A DNA stretch of 42,812 nucleotides from Candidatus Acidiferrum typicum (GTDB taxonomy: Bacteria; Acidobacteriota; Terriglobia; Acidiferrales; UBA7541): NCBI GenBank assembly GCA_002478115.1, contig DLMH01000014.1:1-42812 (forward strand). Reading direction: 5' to 3'. How positions within the stretch are numbered: position 1 is the stretch's first letter; every line of letters begins with the position of its first letter. Both the position numbers and the translations under genes were made by a program. Shown piece by piece: positions 33,194-41,697 of this stretch. Under the pieces are notes generated by a model, which did no database searches, was not told the origin of the DNA, and was given only the letters and a program-made list of their open reading frames with translations.

Positions 33194-34807
33194 ATGGAAC
33201 AGACGTTCAATCGGCGTGAGTGGCTGGAATGGCTGACGCGCGTGCGCCTGTTGATGATCGCGCTGATCCTGGGTGTGGGCGTGGTGTGGCCGCAGTATGT
33301 GCCGTCCAGCGGCTCACCGCGCTACTTCCTGCCCATCATCATTCTGTGGATCACCATCGGCATCCTGCACCTGATCCTGGTGCGTTTGCTCCCGGCGACG
33401 TTCTGGTTTGGCGCCCTCCAGGTGTTCTGCGATGTGGCCATGATTACCGGAATCGTTTACGCCACGGGATTGCAGGACAGCAATTTCACCTCGCTCTACC
33501 TCCTGGTGATCATCGTCGCCAGCATCCTGTTCACGCGGCGGATGGCGTTCGTAACCGCGATGCTGTGCCTGGCGTCGCTCGCGCTGGTGCTCTTTCTTGT
33601 GGATGCGGGGAGGTTGCCGCGAACTTCGATCGCGGCCCCTTCGATCGAGACGCTGCGGCTGTGGTTCCTGAGTAATACGTTTGGATTTCTCGCGGTGGCG
33701 TATCTGGCGAGCCTGCTGGCGTATTCGCTGCGCCGCAAAAGTACGGAACTGGAGCAGAAACGCGAAGAGCTGCTGGAACTCCAGGATTTTACCGCGGACG
33801 TCATTCATTCCATGCGTGGCGGCCTGGTCACCACGGATATGGAAGGGCGCGTGGTGCTGATCAACCGCACCGGCGAAGAAATTCTGGGGCGGACGTTTGC
33901 GGAACTGCGGGGACGCGATCTGCGGGGGGTCAGCGAGGAATTTTGGCTGCCGGACATGACCGCGCTTCCGGAAAGGCTTGCCCTGCGGCGGGAGATTGAG
34001 GTGCGTACGGCCGGCGGGCAGCGCAGGTTCCTGGGTATATCGGTTTCACCGTTGCGAACGCGGGATACGGCGCGAAGCGGCTATGTCTTCAACTTTCAGG
34101 ACCTGACGGAATTGCGGCGCCTGGAGCAGGAAGTGGCCACGAAAGAACGCATGGCGGCGGTAGGGCGGCTCTCCGCGGCAATTGCACACGAGATACGCCA
34201 GCCGCTGACGGCCATGGCCGGCGCGGTGAAGGAGTTGGGGCGCCTGGTGCCGCTGGAGGAAGACGAGAAGCACCTGGTGAACATTGTGAGCCGGGAATCG
34301 GAGCGCCTCAATCACATCATCACGGACTTCCTGAATTATTCCCGGGAAAAGTCCTACGTCTTGCAGGAAGCGGATGTGTGCACCCTGCTGGACGAAACCC
34401 TGCTGCTGATGGAGAGGAAGCCGGGCGTTGGGGATAAATTCCACATCGTGCGCGCGTTTAACGGGGAAGTGCGCAAGGTGCTGGTGGATCCGGACAAGAT
34501 CAAGCAGGTGTTCTGGAACCTCTGCGACAACGCGTTGCGCGCCATGCCCGAGGGCGGAACCCTGACCGTGGGGATGGAGCGGATTCCGGATTGGCTGCGC
34601 ATCTCCTTCCGGGACACCGGCATTGGCCTGGACCCGCAACATCGCACCAAGATCTTTGAGCCGTTGCAATCCAATTTTGAAGGAGGCACGGGGCTGGGGC
34701 TGGCGATCGTTTACCAGATCGTGCAAGCGCACAGCGGCAGGATTTCGGTAATCAGCGAAAAAGACAAAGGCGCGGAATTCGTGGTTGAACTTCCGCTGGT
34801 GGAGTGA
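33194..34807 (+). CDS. pilS: PilS-like sensor histidine kinase
   Basis: 537 residues. Six hydrophobic helices fill residues 17-178, as in Pseudomonas PilS. They are followed by a PAS domain (about 195-305), HisKA with H332 ('[20 protein letters not shown]'), and a HATPase with '[14 protein letters not shown]', 'DTGIGLD' and '[10 protein letters not shown]'. PilS senses pilin in the membrane and phosphorylates PilR. pilR starts 7 bases after it, and a PilR-type promoter stands before pilA 3 kb away. The order pilBTC-pilSR is conserved in many pili-bearing bacteria. Confidence 0.9.
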   Translation: MEQTFNRREWLEWLTRVRLLMIALILGVGVVWPQYVPSSGSPRYFLPIIILWITIGILHLILVRLLPATFWFGALQVFCDVAMITGIVYATGLQDSNFTSLYLLVIIVASILFTRRMAFVTAMLCLASLALVLFLVDAGRLPRTSIAAPSIETLRLWFLSNTFGFLAVAYLASLLAYSLRRKSTELEQKREELLELQDFTADVIHSMRGGLVTTDMEGRVVLINRTGEEILGRTFAELRGRDLRGVSEEFWLPDMTALPERLALRREIEVRTAGGQRRFLGISVSPLRTRDTARSGYVFNFQDLTELRRLEQEVATKERMAAVGRLSAAIAHEIRQPLTAMAGAVKELGRLVPLEEDEKHLVNIVSRESERLNHIITDFLNYSREKSYVLQEADVCTLLDETLLLMERKPGVGDKFHIVRAFNGEVRKVLVDPDKIKQVFWNLCDNALRAMPEGGTLTVGMERIPDWLRISFRDTGIGLDPQHRTKIFEPLQSNFEGGTGLGLAIVYQIVQAHSGRISVISEKDKGAEFVVELPLVE

Positions 34808-34814
34808 GGACCTA

Positions 34815-36239
34815 ATGCAAGCGACGAAAAGCGCTCCGAAAGAAGCGGGCCGCGAGATGGTGCATATCCTCGTCGTTGATGACGAGAAGTCCATCTGCGA
34901 GCTTCTGGAGATCACCTTCCGCAAGGAAGGCCACCGCGTGGAGATCGCCAACAGTGTGGAGGCCGCCAGGCGGAAGCTGGAAGGCTCGCTCTACGACATC
35001 ATTATTTCCGATGTGCGCATGCCCGGCGAGACGGGGGTGGAACTTCTGCGCTATGCGCGAGAGGTTGCGCCCGATGCTTATTTCGTGCTGATCACCGGCG
35101 TGCCAACGCTGGAAACGGCCATCGCCGCCGCGAACGAAGGCGCCAATCGTTATGTGATTAAGGATCACGACCTGGTGGCACAGTTGCGCGTGGCGGTGCG
35201 CGAAGTCGCGGAAAACCTGAAATGGAAGAATGAAGCCGGTTATCTGCGGCGGGAATTGCGCCGCCTGACCGGCATGGACAATATCATCGGGCAAAGCCCG
35301 AATATGCGCGCGATCTTCGATATGATCCAGACCGTGGCGCCACAGACGAGCCGCGTGCTGATTACGGGGGAGAGCGGTACGGGCAAGGAGCTGGTGGCGC
35401 GGGCCATTCACGAGAACAGCGCGCGCGCTCATGCGCCCTTCATCACCATCAACTGCGGCGCGTTCCCGGAAACGCTGTTGGAGTCGGAACTGTTCGGCTA
35501 TACCAAGGGCGCGTTTACGGGTGCGAACGAAAACCGGCGCGGATTGTTTCAGGCGGCGCACGGCGGGACGCTCTTTATGGATGAGATCGGCAACATGGAT
35601 CAGGCCATGCAGGTAAAGCTCTACCGCGTGCTGCAGGAAGGCAAGGTGCGGCCGCTGGGAAGCACGGAAGAATTGGACGTGGATGTCCGTGTGATTGCGG
35701 CGACCAACAGAGATTTGGAGAAGGCCATTGCCGCCGGCGAATTCCGCGAAGATTTGTTCTACCGCTTGAGCGTGATTCCCATTCACGTGCCGTCGTTACG
35801 GGAACGCCGGGATGACATTCCAATGTTGGCGCGCCATTTTCTGGAGCGCTTCCGAAAATCGATGGAAAAGCCGGTGGAAGGCATTTCCCCGCAAGCGATG
35901 CAGCGGCTGGAATCCTACGATTGGCCGGGCAACGTACGCGAACTGGAGAACACCATTGAGCGGGCGGTGGCGCTGGAGAGCGGCCCGGAGATTTCCATCG
36001 CGGTTCTGCCAGATCGCATGACGGGGCTGGGGGGTTCCGCGACGGCGGCCGGGGGACCATTGGAGAGCCTGGCGTTTCCCCCGGAAGGAGTGGACTTCGA
36101 GCGGGTCATGGCGGAAACCGAAAAGCGCCACCTGAAGGCCGCGCTGGAGAAGGCGGACGGAGTGCGCACGCGCGCGGCCGAACTTCTAAAGATCAGTTAC
36201 CGGTCGTTCCGGCACTACGCGAAAAAACACGATTTGTAG
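34815..36239 (+). CDS. pilR: PilR-like sigma-54-dependent response regulator
   Basis: 474 residues. Receiver domain with D66 ('IISDVRMPG'), AAA+ domain with Walker A 'GESGTGKE' (185-192) and canonical loop-1 'GAFTGA' (232-237), then a Fis-type HTH ('RAAELLKISYRSFRHYAKKH'). It is the predicted activator of the sigma-54 pilin promoters at 38166 and 38961. ATG 34815 has GAGGA upstream; ATG 34857 ('MVHILVVDD') is a shorter option. The receiver's conserved Lys is followed by Asp rather than Pro. Confidence 0.92.
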   Translation: MQATKSAPKEAGREMVHILVVDDEKSICELLEITFRKEGHRVEIANSVEAARRKLEGSLYDIIISDVRMPGETGVELLRYAREVAPDAYFVLITGVPTLETAIAAANEGANRYVIKDHDLVAQLRVAVREVAENLKWKNEAGYLRRELRRLTGMDNIIGQSPNMRAIFDMIQTVAPQTSRVLITGESGTGKELVARAIHENSARAHAPFITINCGAFPETLLESELFGYTKGAFTGANENRRGLFQAAHGGTLFMDEIGNMDQAMQVKLYRVLQEGKVRPLGSTEELDVDVRVIAATNRDLEKAIAAGEFREDLFYRLSVIPIHVPSLRERRDDIPMLARHFLERFRKSMEKPVEGISPQAMQRLESYDWPGNVRELENTIERAVALESGPEISIAVLPDRMTGLGGSATAAGGPLESLAFPPEGVDFERVMAETEKRHLKAALEKADGVRTRAAELLKISYRSFRHYAKKHDL

Positions 36240-36359
36240 CACGCGGCGGGAAGAAGGGAATCACGGTTTAAATCAGGAGGCGGAGCGCTGCAGTTGTCGC
36301 ACTACAAGTGCGCCTGGGACAACGCCGCCAATGACGGCAGGAAATCTCCGCCTTGCTGC
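36240..36359. other. Spacer between convergent pilR and glycosyltransferase gene
   Basis: It has nested inverted repeats: GTTGTC...GACAAC around CGCAC-TACAA-GTGCG (about 36295-36325). These could mark both mRNA ends. There is no T-run. Confidence 0.4.
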
Positions 36360-37715
36360 TCAGGGAAGGGGGGACTCGTGATTCTCGGCTTCCGGATCCG
36401 AAACGGGGAGCGATACCTTGGGGCGGTGAAACAGAGCGGCAAAAGTTGCCAAAGCAAGCACAACGAAGATCGTCATTACAGGATCAATGGGGTGGCGGTA
36501 GCGCAGCGAGCTACTCGCAATGTAGTAGGGAATGGGAAAAAGTAGCAGGCAGAATGCCAGTGGGAGCGACTCCCGCGCTCTGGTCCAGAGACCGGCCAGC
36601 AGGCCGGCAAAAGCAAGAACCGAAAAGATGGTGTTGTACCAAAAATAGATGCGACCTGCGCCCAGGGGCTGGATGTAGGTGTCCAGGAGCGAGTCGTATT
36701 TCCCGGTCCATGTGTCCACGACGCGATGATAGAAGAACTTGAGGAAGGATTTGGGATTGGCGCGGATGAAGGCCAAGGCTTCGCGTTGTTTCAGGCGGTT
36801 GTAGACAGGCTCGGAGTTCAGGACGAGCAATGTGAACTCGCGATAATTCCTCATAGGGTGAAGCTGAGGGGTGTAGGTGTCCTTCACCTGGGGATTGTTG
36901 CCGAGCCAGAAGGCCACGCCGAAGTCTGATTTGACAAAGAAGAGGCCGCCAAGTTCGAAGTAATTGCGTAGGGTCCATGGAAGCAGGAGTAAGACGAAGT
37001 ATAACGCCGTGCGGGTAAGAAGACGGCGCGAGGGCAAGGCACGCTGGGCGCGCCGGGACCACATCCAGGCGACGAGGAACGGCAGCAAGAGACATAGGGC
37101 GGGATTGGTCAGAGCCGCGACGCCCCAGAGAATACCGTAGGCCGTCCAGTGGGCAGGGGATGAAGAATCGGGGAGATGATAGGTGAAGCACAACAGAAGG
37201 CCGAGCAACAAGGCCGAAAGACTTTGATCCCAGGTCCATTCGATGGGCATGAGAATCGCCGTTGGGAGAAAGGCCCAGAGCCAGGTTGCACCCAAGCCAA
37301 TGCTCGTGCCATAGATTCTCTTGGCGAGGGAATAGATGGGGTAGCAGGTCAGTGAAGAAAAAATGATGTTGAGAACCTGGGCAAAGATGGTAAGCGCAGG
37401 GTCTCTCAAATGGAAGAGGAGCTCGCCAAAAGAGACGAGCCAGGGGTACACGGGGGCGAGCCATGCCGTGGTGAAGACGTAGTGCGGGAAGGGTTCAGCA
37501 AAGCCGTGGCCGAGGGCGAGTGATTTGGCAATCATGAGGGCTTCCAGCCCCCAGCTCACAAAATGATTGTGAACCAAGTCCTCATGCTGGTGGGAAAGCC
37601 AGAGAAAAAAGAAGCGAAGCAGGAAAGCAGCGGTGACCGCGGCGCTCGGAGAACGAAACAGCAAAGCGAACGAAAAGCGGGGGCGGCGCAATGGCATAAG
37701 AGCAGCGTCTTCCAA
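36360..37715 (-). CDS. GT39-like polytopic glycosyltransferase
   Basis: 451 residues with about 10 hydrophobic helices. 'HEDLVHNHFVSWGLEALMIA' near residue 43 lies where GT39/ArnT-like enzymes have their acidic catalytic loop, followed by 'WLAPVYPWLV'. Such enzymes move a lipid-linked sugar to a protein or lipid on the outer face. Its place between pilR and pilA suggests, but does not show, pilin glycosylation. The start is a TTG with GGAGG 7 bases upstream; ATG 37697 has no such site. By eye it is less GC-rich than its neighbours. Confidence 0.75.
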   Translation of the reverse strand: MEDAALMPLRRPRFSFALLFRSPSAAVTAAFLLRFFFLWLSHQHEDLVHNHFVSWGLEALMIAKSLALGHGFAEPFPHYVFTTAWLAPVYPWLVSFGELLFHLRDPALTIFAQVLNIIFSSLTCYPIYSLAKRIYGTSIGLGATWLWAFLPTAILMPIEWTWDQSLSALLLGLLLCFTYHLPDSSSPAHWTAYGILWGVAALTNPALCLLLPFLVAWMWSRRAQRALPSRRLLTRTALYFVLLLLPWTLRNYFELGGLFFVKSDFGVAFWLGNNPQVKDTYTPQLHPMRNYREFTLLVLNSEPVYNRLKQREALAFIRANPKSFLKFFYHRVVDTWTGKYDSLLDTYIQPLGAGRIYFWYNTIFSVLAFAGLLAGLWTRARESLPLAFCLLLFPIPYYIASSSLRYRHPIDPVMTIFVVLALATFAALFHRPKVSLPVSDPEAENHESPLP

Positions 37716-37736
37716 CCTTGGCCCTCCAAGAAATCA

Positions 37737-37765
37737 AGTTAACTTTTGTTGGCGCACGGCGTCAA
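37737..37765 (-). promoter_or_regulatory. Candidate sigma-70 promoter of the glycosyltransferase gene
   Basis: On the minus strand TTGACG, 17 bases, TTAACT, about 22 bases before the TTG start. Confidence 0.4.
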
Positions 37766-38023
37766 TGAACGCCGCGCAGTTTGCGAGAGATCTTGCTTAA
37801 AGGAATAACTTGCTTGTGAATTGGGAGGAATCAATTGCGCAGCAGGAGTGGAGAGAAAAAGATTCGCACGGTGAAGGCACGGAAGAAGCGGCCAGAAAGT
37901 CGGTGTGATTAGTGCCGGGGAGGCCAGCAAAATCGCCCGCCGCCGGTCTCTCGATGGGCCAGTAGAGCTGTTCAAGAGGAGTTGGCTGCGCAGCGGAGAA
38001 TGACGGTTTGCGGCATGTGGAGG

Positions 38024-38038
38024 TGACACAAAGTGTCA
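38024..38038. promoter_or_regulatory. Palindrome upstream of pilA, candidate PilR enhancer site
   Basis: TGACAC-AAA-GTGTCA is a perfect inverted repeat. Each arm contains GTGTC, the core reported for Pseudomonas PilR sites (C/GTGTC). It lies 127 bases before the -24 element, a usual enhancer distance. Confidence 0.55.
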
Positions 38039-38165
38039 GTTTTTGGAGGGGGAGCGGCTGAAGTCTGGCAAAATCTCACGAACCCGCCTCGGGTAGAAGC
38101 TCTAAGTTATTAAGAGTCAATGGGTTGCAAATATTATAGTACTCTTATACCCACTCTCCTAGCAT

Positions 38166-38181
38166 TGGCACCCCCCTTGCA
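38166..38181 (+). promoter_or_regulatory. Sigma-54 promoter of pilA
   Basis: TGGCACCCCCCTTGCA: full -24 (TGGCAC) and -12 (TTGCA) elements, with GG and GC 10 bases apart. It is 48 bases before the pilA start. Confidence 0.93.
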
Positions 38182-38228
38182 CATCTCAGGGCGTGCTCTG
38201 GCACGATAAATTCTCTCAAGGAGACTTC

Positions 38229-38723
38229 ATGAAGAAGCAAAAGGGTTTCAGTCTTATCGAACTACTGATCGTCGTGGCGATCATTCTGATCATCGCGGCT
38301 ATCGCAATTCCGAACCTCATGCGCTCGAAGATGGCGGCGAACGAGGCTTCGGCGGTCGCCTCCCTGCGTACCATTAACACGGGCGAAGTGACCTATAACA
38401 ATACGTATCCTGGCACGTTCGCGTCCCTGACTTCGTTGGGCCCGAACGCGGTCCCCTGCGTTACCCCGAGTGTGGCTGGCGCTTGCTTGATCGACAACCT
38501 GCTGTCGCACGCGACGACTGCGGCCACGGCAAAGAGCGGTTACATCTTCTGGGCTACGCCGGGCGCTGTGGGCAGCGGTCTCTATACTTCCGAGGCAGAA
38601 CCGGCCACCGTGGGTCAAACCGGCACACGTGGATTCTGCTCCGACCAGAACCTGGTTCTCTTCTACGTTAACCCTGGCACTGGTGCAATTGGTGGATGCA
38701 CGGTAGCGAATACGCCTCTCTAA
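38229..38723 (+). CDS. pilA: Major type IV pilin PilA
   Basis: 164 residues, type IVa prepilin. The six-residue leader MKKQKG is cut before F7, which becomes N-methylated; E11 is the Glu5 needed for assembly. 'FSLIELLIVVAIILIIAAIA' is the hydrophobic spine. 'IPNLMRSKMAANEASAVASL' follows, as in acidobacterial and delta-proteobacterial pilins. Four Cys (77, 86, 127, 157) could form two disulfides in the head domain. AAGGAGA lies 5 bases upstream. With its own sigma-54 promoter and a strong terminator it is a single-gene unit, as expected for the most abundant pilin. Confidence 0.94.
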   Translation: MKKQKGFSLIELLIVVAIILIIAAIAIPNLMRSKMAANEASAVASLRTINTGEVTYNNTYPGTFASLTSLGPNAVPCVTPSVAGACLIDNLLSHATTAATAKSGYIFWATPGAVGSGLYTSEAEPATVGQTGTRGFCSDQNLVLFYVNPGTGAIGGCTVANTPL

Positions 38724-38733
38724 TAATCCTCCG

Positions 38734-38750
38734 GCGGGTTAGAAACCCGC
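38734..38750 (+). terminator. Small hairpin after pilA
   Basis: GCGGGTT-AGA-AACCCGC: a 7-bp stem 10 bases after the stop, ahead of the main terminator. It may protect the pilin mRNA 3' end. Confidence 0.55.
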
Positions 38751-38759
38751 AGGAATCAT

Positions 38760-38794
38760 ACGGAGCAGGATTTCAATCCTGCTCCGTTTTTTTT
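38760..38794 (+). terminator. Rho-independent terminator of pilA
   Basis: ACGGAGCAGGATT-TC-AATCCTGCTCCGT followed by eight T: a perfect long stem with a U-tail. Confidence 0.95.
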
Positions 38795-39038
38795 GACTTG
38801 ATCTGCGCCGCCCGATGAGGAAATTACAGTGGTCAGTTAGTTTGCCAAGTTCTGTCCGTGGGATGACAATTTTGGTCACAGAGACACCGATTTAGGCGGG
38901 TGGGTCGTGCCGCTAACTCCTAATTGACGGAAACAGTGGAGTTAACTTGAGCGGTGGATGTGGCAAGTTGCTTGCTCTATTTACAGGTGTCTCTCTTTTT
39001 GTATACTCAGGGGAGTGCGTGATTGGAGACCAGGTGCC
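38795..39038. other. Upstream region of the second pilin gene
   Basis: Non-coding. It contains the sigma-54 promoter at 38961 and, about 75 bases upstream of it, GAGACACC (GTGTC on the minus strand), a weaker possible PilR half-site. Confidence 0.5.
38961..38976 (+). promoter_or_regulatory. Sigma-54 promoter of the second pilin
   Basis: TGGCAAGTTGCTTGCT: GG and GC 10 bases apart, one mismatch (A for C) in the -24 element, exact TTGCT. It is 63 bases before the pilin start. Confidence 0.85.
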
Positions 39039-39521
39039 ATGAAGCGCAAGCAAACAGGGTTTTCGCTAATTGAGCTGCTGATTGTAGTGGCAATCATTCT
39101 GATCCTTGCGGCCATCGCGATCCCGAACCTCATCCTGTCCAGGATGACGGCAAATGAAGCTTCCGCGGTGCAAACCCTGCGCGATATCAACACAGCAGAG
39201 TCCGTATATGGCGTCCAGTTCGGCATAGGTTTTTCGCCAGACTTGCCGTCCTTGGGCGGCACCAGCGGAATCCCCACTCCCAGCAACGCTCTTTTGATAC
39301 CCGACCCCGTCGCACAAGCGCCAAATACGAAAGACGGATTCGTCTTTTCCTATGTGGTCACGGGGAACAACGGTCCGAACGGAACACCATCGAACTACAC
39401 CGTCAATGCGAATCCCATTACTCCTGGGAGCACGGGACGCCGGTGGTTCTACACCGATGAGACCTTTGTGATTCACTATAATACGACTGGCCCGGCGACT
39501 GCGAATGATCCTTCCATTTGA
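39039..39521 (+). CDS. Second type IV pilin-like protein
   Basis: 160 residues. Leader MKRKQTG is cut before F8. The mature N-terminus 'FSLIELLIVVAIILILAAIA' is almost the same as PilA, and 'IPNLILSRMTANEASAVQTL' follows. The C-terminal half differs and has no Cys, unlike PilA. It could be an alternative major pilin or a minor pilin/pseudopilin. It has its own sigma-54 promoter and heads a run with a LolA-like protein, PilC2 and PilB2, so it may be the substrate of the second machine. Confidence 0.87.
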   Translation: MKRKQTGFSLIELLIVVAIILILAAIAIPNLILSRMTANEASAVQTLRDINTAESVYGVQFGIGFSPDLPSLGGTSGIPTPSNALLIPDPVAQAPNTKDGFVFSYVVTGNNGPNGTPSNYTVNANPITPGSTGRRWFYTDETFVIHYNTTGPATANDPSI

Positions 39522-39553
39522 TTGCGTGGAGCGGGGCTGCTATACATGGACGG

Positions 39554-40363
39554 GTGATCTTCCGCTTCCTCCAAGTTGAGCGCTTTGCCCTCCTTCTGAC
39601 AGCAATAAGCTGGATGTTCGCTGTAATCCTGGTTCTTTTCTTGCCTGGCTGGGTTTCTCCAAAAGCTGAAATCCTCTGCGGTGCCGAACCACGTGACGCC
39701 GTGCTGGTGCAATTTGAGGCGCGTTACCGGGGAGCCAGGTCGCTCTCCGCGACGTTCCTGCAGGAATACTCGGAGAACGGCAAGGTGACCCGGAAGGAGG
39801 CAGGCAAGTCCTACTTCCTGCACCCCGGCAAAATGCGCTGGGAGTATGAGGCTCCGGAGAAGAACACATTTCTGGCGGACGGGAAATACGTGTGGTTCAT
39901 CACGCCGGCAGACCACACGGCCACGCGCATGCCGGCGAAGAAGAGCGACGATTGGCGGACGCCGCTGGCGTTTCTGACCGACGGCATCAAGCTGTCGCGG
40001 ATTTGCCTGCAAGTGGAATGGGCGGCGGATGTCTCGCCGAGGCAGGCCGGGTACAAGGTGTATCGCTGCGAGCTGCGTGGGGCGGGAGATGCCGACTCCC
40101 TTCGCGAAAGCGTGGCCAAACCGGGCGGCGCCGCAAAGGCACATGCCGCCAAAGGAGCAGGATCCGTGCTCTTCGAACTTTCGCCGCAGGGCGAGCTGAG
40201 CCGCATCCTGATGGATGAAGGGGCCGGCATCCAGGTGGAATTCACGTTCAAGGATTGGCAGTGGAATCCTGTTTTGCCGAAAATGCTCTTTCAATTTGAG
40301 GTGCAACCCGGCATGGTGATCGTGGATGGCCCGCTACCCGATTCGCCGGGTCTGCGTCAGTAA
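39554..40363 (+). CDS. LolA-like outer-membrane lipoprotein carrier
   Basis: 269 residues from the chosen GTG. An N-terminal hydrophobic segment (about 12-33) acts as signal or anchor. 'FEARYRGARSLSATFLQEYS' and 'GKMRWEYEAPEKNTFLADGK' are LolA-like: Q-then-aromatic beta-strands and the MRW core. LolA ferries lipoproteins across the periplasm. Possible starts are TTG 39518, GTG 39554 and ATG 39614, and none has a strong ribosome-binding site. Its place between a pilin and pilC2 is odd; it may carry a pilus-related lipoprotein, or merely be co-transcribed from the pilin's sigma-54 promoter. Confidence 0.8.
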   Translation: MIFRFLQVERFALLLTAISWMFAVILVLFLPGWVSPKAEILCGAEPRDAVLVQFEARYRGARSLSATFLQEYSENGKVTRKEAGKSYFLHPGKMRWEYEAPEKNTFLADGKYVWFITPADHTATRMPAKKSDDWRTPLAFLTDGIKLSRICLQVEWAADVSPRQAGYKVYRCELRGAGDADSLRESVAKPGGAAKAHAAKGAGSVLFELSPQGELSRILMDEGAGIQVEFTFKDWQWNPVLPKMLFQFEVQPGMVIVDGPLPDSPGLRQ

Positions 40364-40467
40364 GAAGTGGAGGGCCTTTCGCTCCCGGGCGGCCGCTTGT
40401 ACATGACGTAACCGCTCTACTCAGACCCTTTATGGGGTACTCTCCGAATGAGGTAAACTTAAGGCCT

Positions 40468-41682
40468 ATGGGGGAATTCGTCTGCCGCGTTGCCGATGCC
40501 AATGGGCGGGTCTTCTCGCACATTGAAGCTGCCGGCACGCTTGAGGAAGCGCGCCAGAAGCTGGCCGAACGTGGCCTGTTCGTCTACTCGGTGCAATCCC
40601 GCAGCAGCTTGGTTAGCGGGATGCTGGGAGTGCGCAAGGAACGCAAGATCGGCGGCAACGATTTCCTGATCCTCAACCAGCAATTCAACACCCTGATTAA
40701 AGCGGGCCTGCCCATCCTGCGCGCTCTGGATCTGCTGGCGACCCGGGCGACCGCTCCCAAGTTGCGGCCCGTCCTGACGCAGATCCGCGACCGTGTTCGG
40801 GAAGGGAAGTCGCTCTCGGAGGCCGTGGACGAGGCGGGCGTATTCTCCAAGATGTATTCCACCGCCATCCTCGCAGGTGAAAAGAGCGGCAACCTTTCGG
40901 GGGTACTTGACCACTACATCGCGTACCAGCGCGTCAGCACGGGAGTGAAGAAAAAGATCCTGGCGACACTGGTGTACCCGACGCTGTTGGTGACGGTGGC
41001 GACGATTATCGTGACCTACCTGGTGACCGGCGTGATTCCGAAGTTTGCGCTGTTGTACCGCGATTTGGGGGTGCAACTGCCGGGCCCCACCAAATTCCTG
41101 GTAACCGTGACGGTGGACTACCGCCTCTACATTCTGGGATTGATTGCAGCGGTGTTCCTGACGTTGCTGGGCGTCTTTTTCTGGTCGCGCAGTGAAGAAG
41201 GCGGGGTGGCCTTCGACCGCATGAAGTTCCGCATACCCGTGTTGGGCGAAACGTTGCTGAAATTCCAGGTGGCGCAGTTTTGCCGCACACTGGCCACGCT
41301 GCTGACCGGCGGTACGCCGCTGGTCAGCGCGCTGCAAACGGCCGGCGAATCCATTACCAGCAGGCTGTTGCAGGGCACCGTGGGGCGCGCGACGCAAATG
41401 GTGCGCGAAGGCGAATCCCTCCACGGAGCGCTCTCTGCCAGCAGAGTGATGCCGGAGCTGGCACTGGATATGATCGAAGTGGGCGAGTCCAGCGGTGCGC
41501 TGGCGCCGATGCTCAACAGCGTGGCGGAATTCTATGAGGAAGAAGTGAGCCTGCGGCTGGGCGCCATGGTGGCGGTAATTGAGCCCGTTATTCTTATCTT
41601 CATGGGGCTTCTGGTAGCCTTTATTCTGATTTCCCTGTATTTGCCGATTTTCTCGTTCTCCATCGCGGGAGCGGGAAAGTAA
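40468..41682 (+). CDS. Second PilC/GspF-like platform protein
   Basis: 404 residues. Two T2SSF domains: 'LNQQFNTLIKAGLPILRALD' near 73 and 'FCRTLATLLTGGTPLVSALQ' near 270. Membrane helices lie at 'LVYPTLLVTVATIIVTYLVT', in the middle, and at the C-terminus ('PVILIFMGLLVAFILISLYL'). It is a diverged paralog of the PilC at 31871. ATG 40468 with TAAGG upstream is preferred over ATG 40432. Its partner ATPase follows 15 bases later. Confidence 0.9.
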   Translation: MGEFVCRVADANGRVFSHIEAAGTLEEARQKLAERGLFVYSVQSRSSLVSGMLGVRKERKIGGNDFLILNQQFNTLIKAGLPILRALDLLATRATAPKLRPVLTQIRDRVREGKSLSEAVDEAGVFSKMYSTAILAGEKSGNLSGVLDHYIAYQRVSTGVKKKILATLVYPTLLVTVATIIVTYLVTGVIPKFALLYRDLGVQLPGPTKFLVTVTVDYRLYILGLIAAVFLTLLGVFFWSRSEEGGVAFDRMKFRIPVLGETLLKFQVAQFCRTLATLLTGGTPLVSALQTAGESITSRLLQGTVGRATQMVREGESLHGALSASRVMPELALDMIEVGESSGALAPMLNSVAEFYEEEVSLRLGAMVAVIEPVILIFMGLLVAFILISLYLPIFSFSIAGAGK

Positions 41683-41697
41683 GGACCGCAATCTTTT

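Larger units (their letters stand above)
37716..38165. other. Long pilA upstream region
   Basis: About 450 bases between the divergent glycosyltransferase and pilA. It holds the glycosyltransferase promoter and a palindrome at 38024, and becomes AT-rich near 38110-38150, as expected for a bent DNA stretch between enhancer and sigma-54 promoter. A 96-codon minus-strand frame (37739-38029) has no family features and is not called. Confidence 0.6.

Noticed and set aside
37739..38029. A 96-codon minus-strand frame upstream of pilA
   Set aside because: No ribosome-binding site, no family features, and it overlaps the likely enhancer palindrome. Treated as non-coding regulatory DNA.
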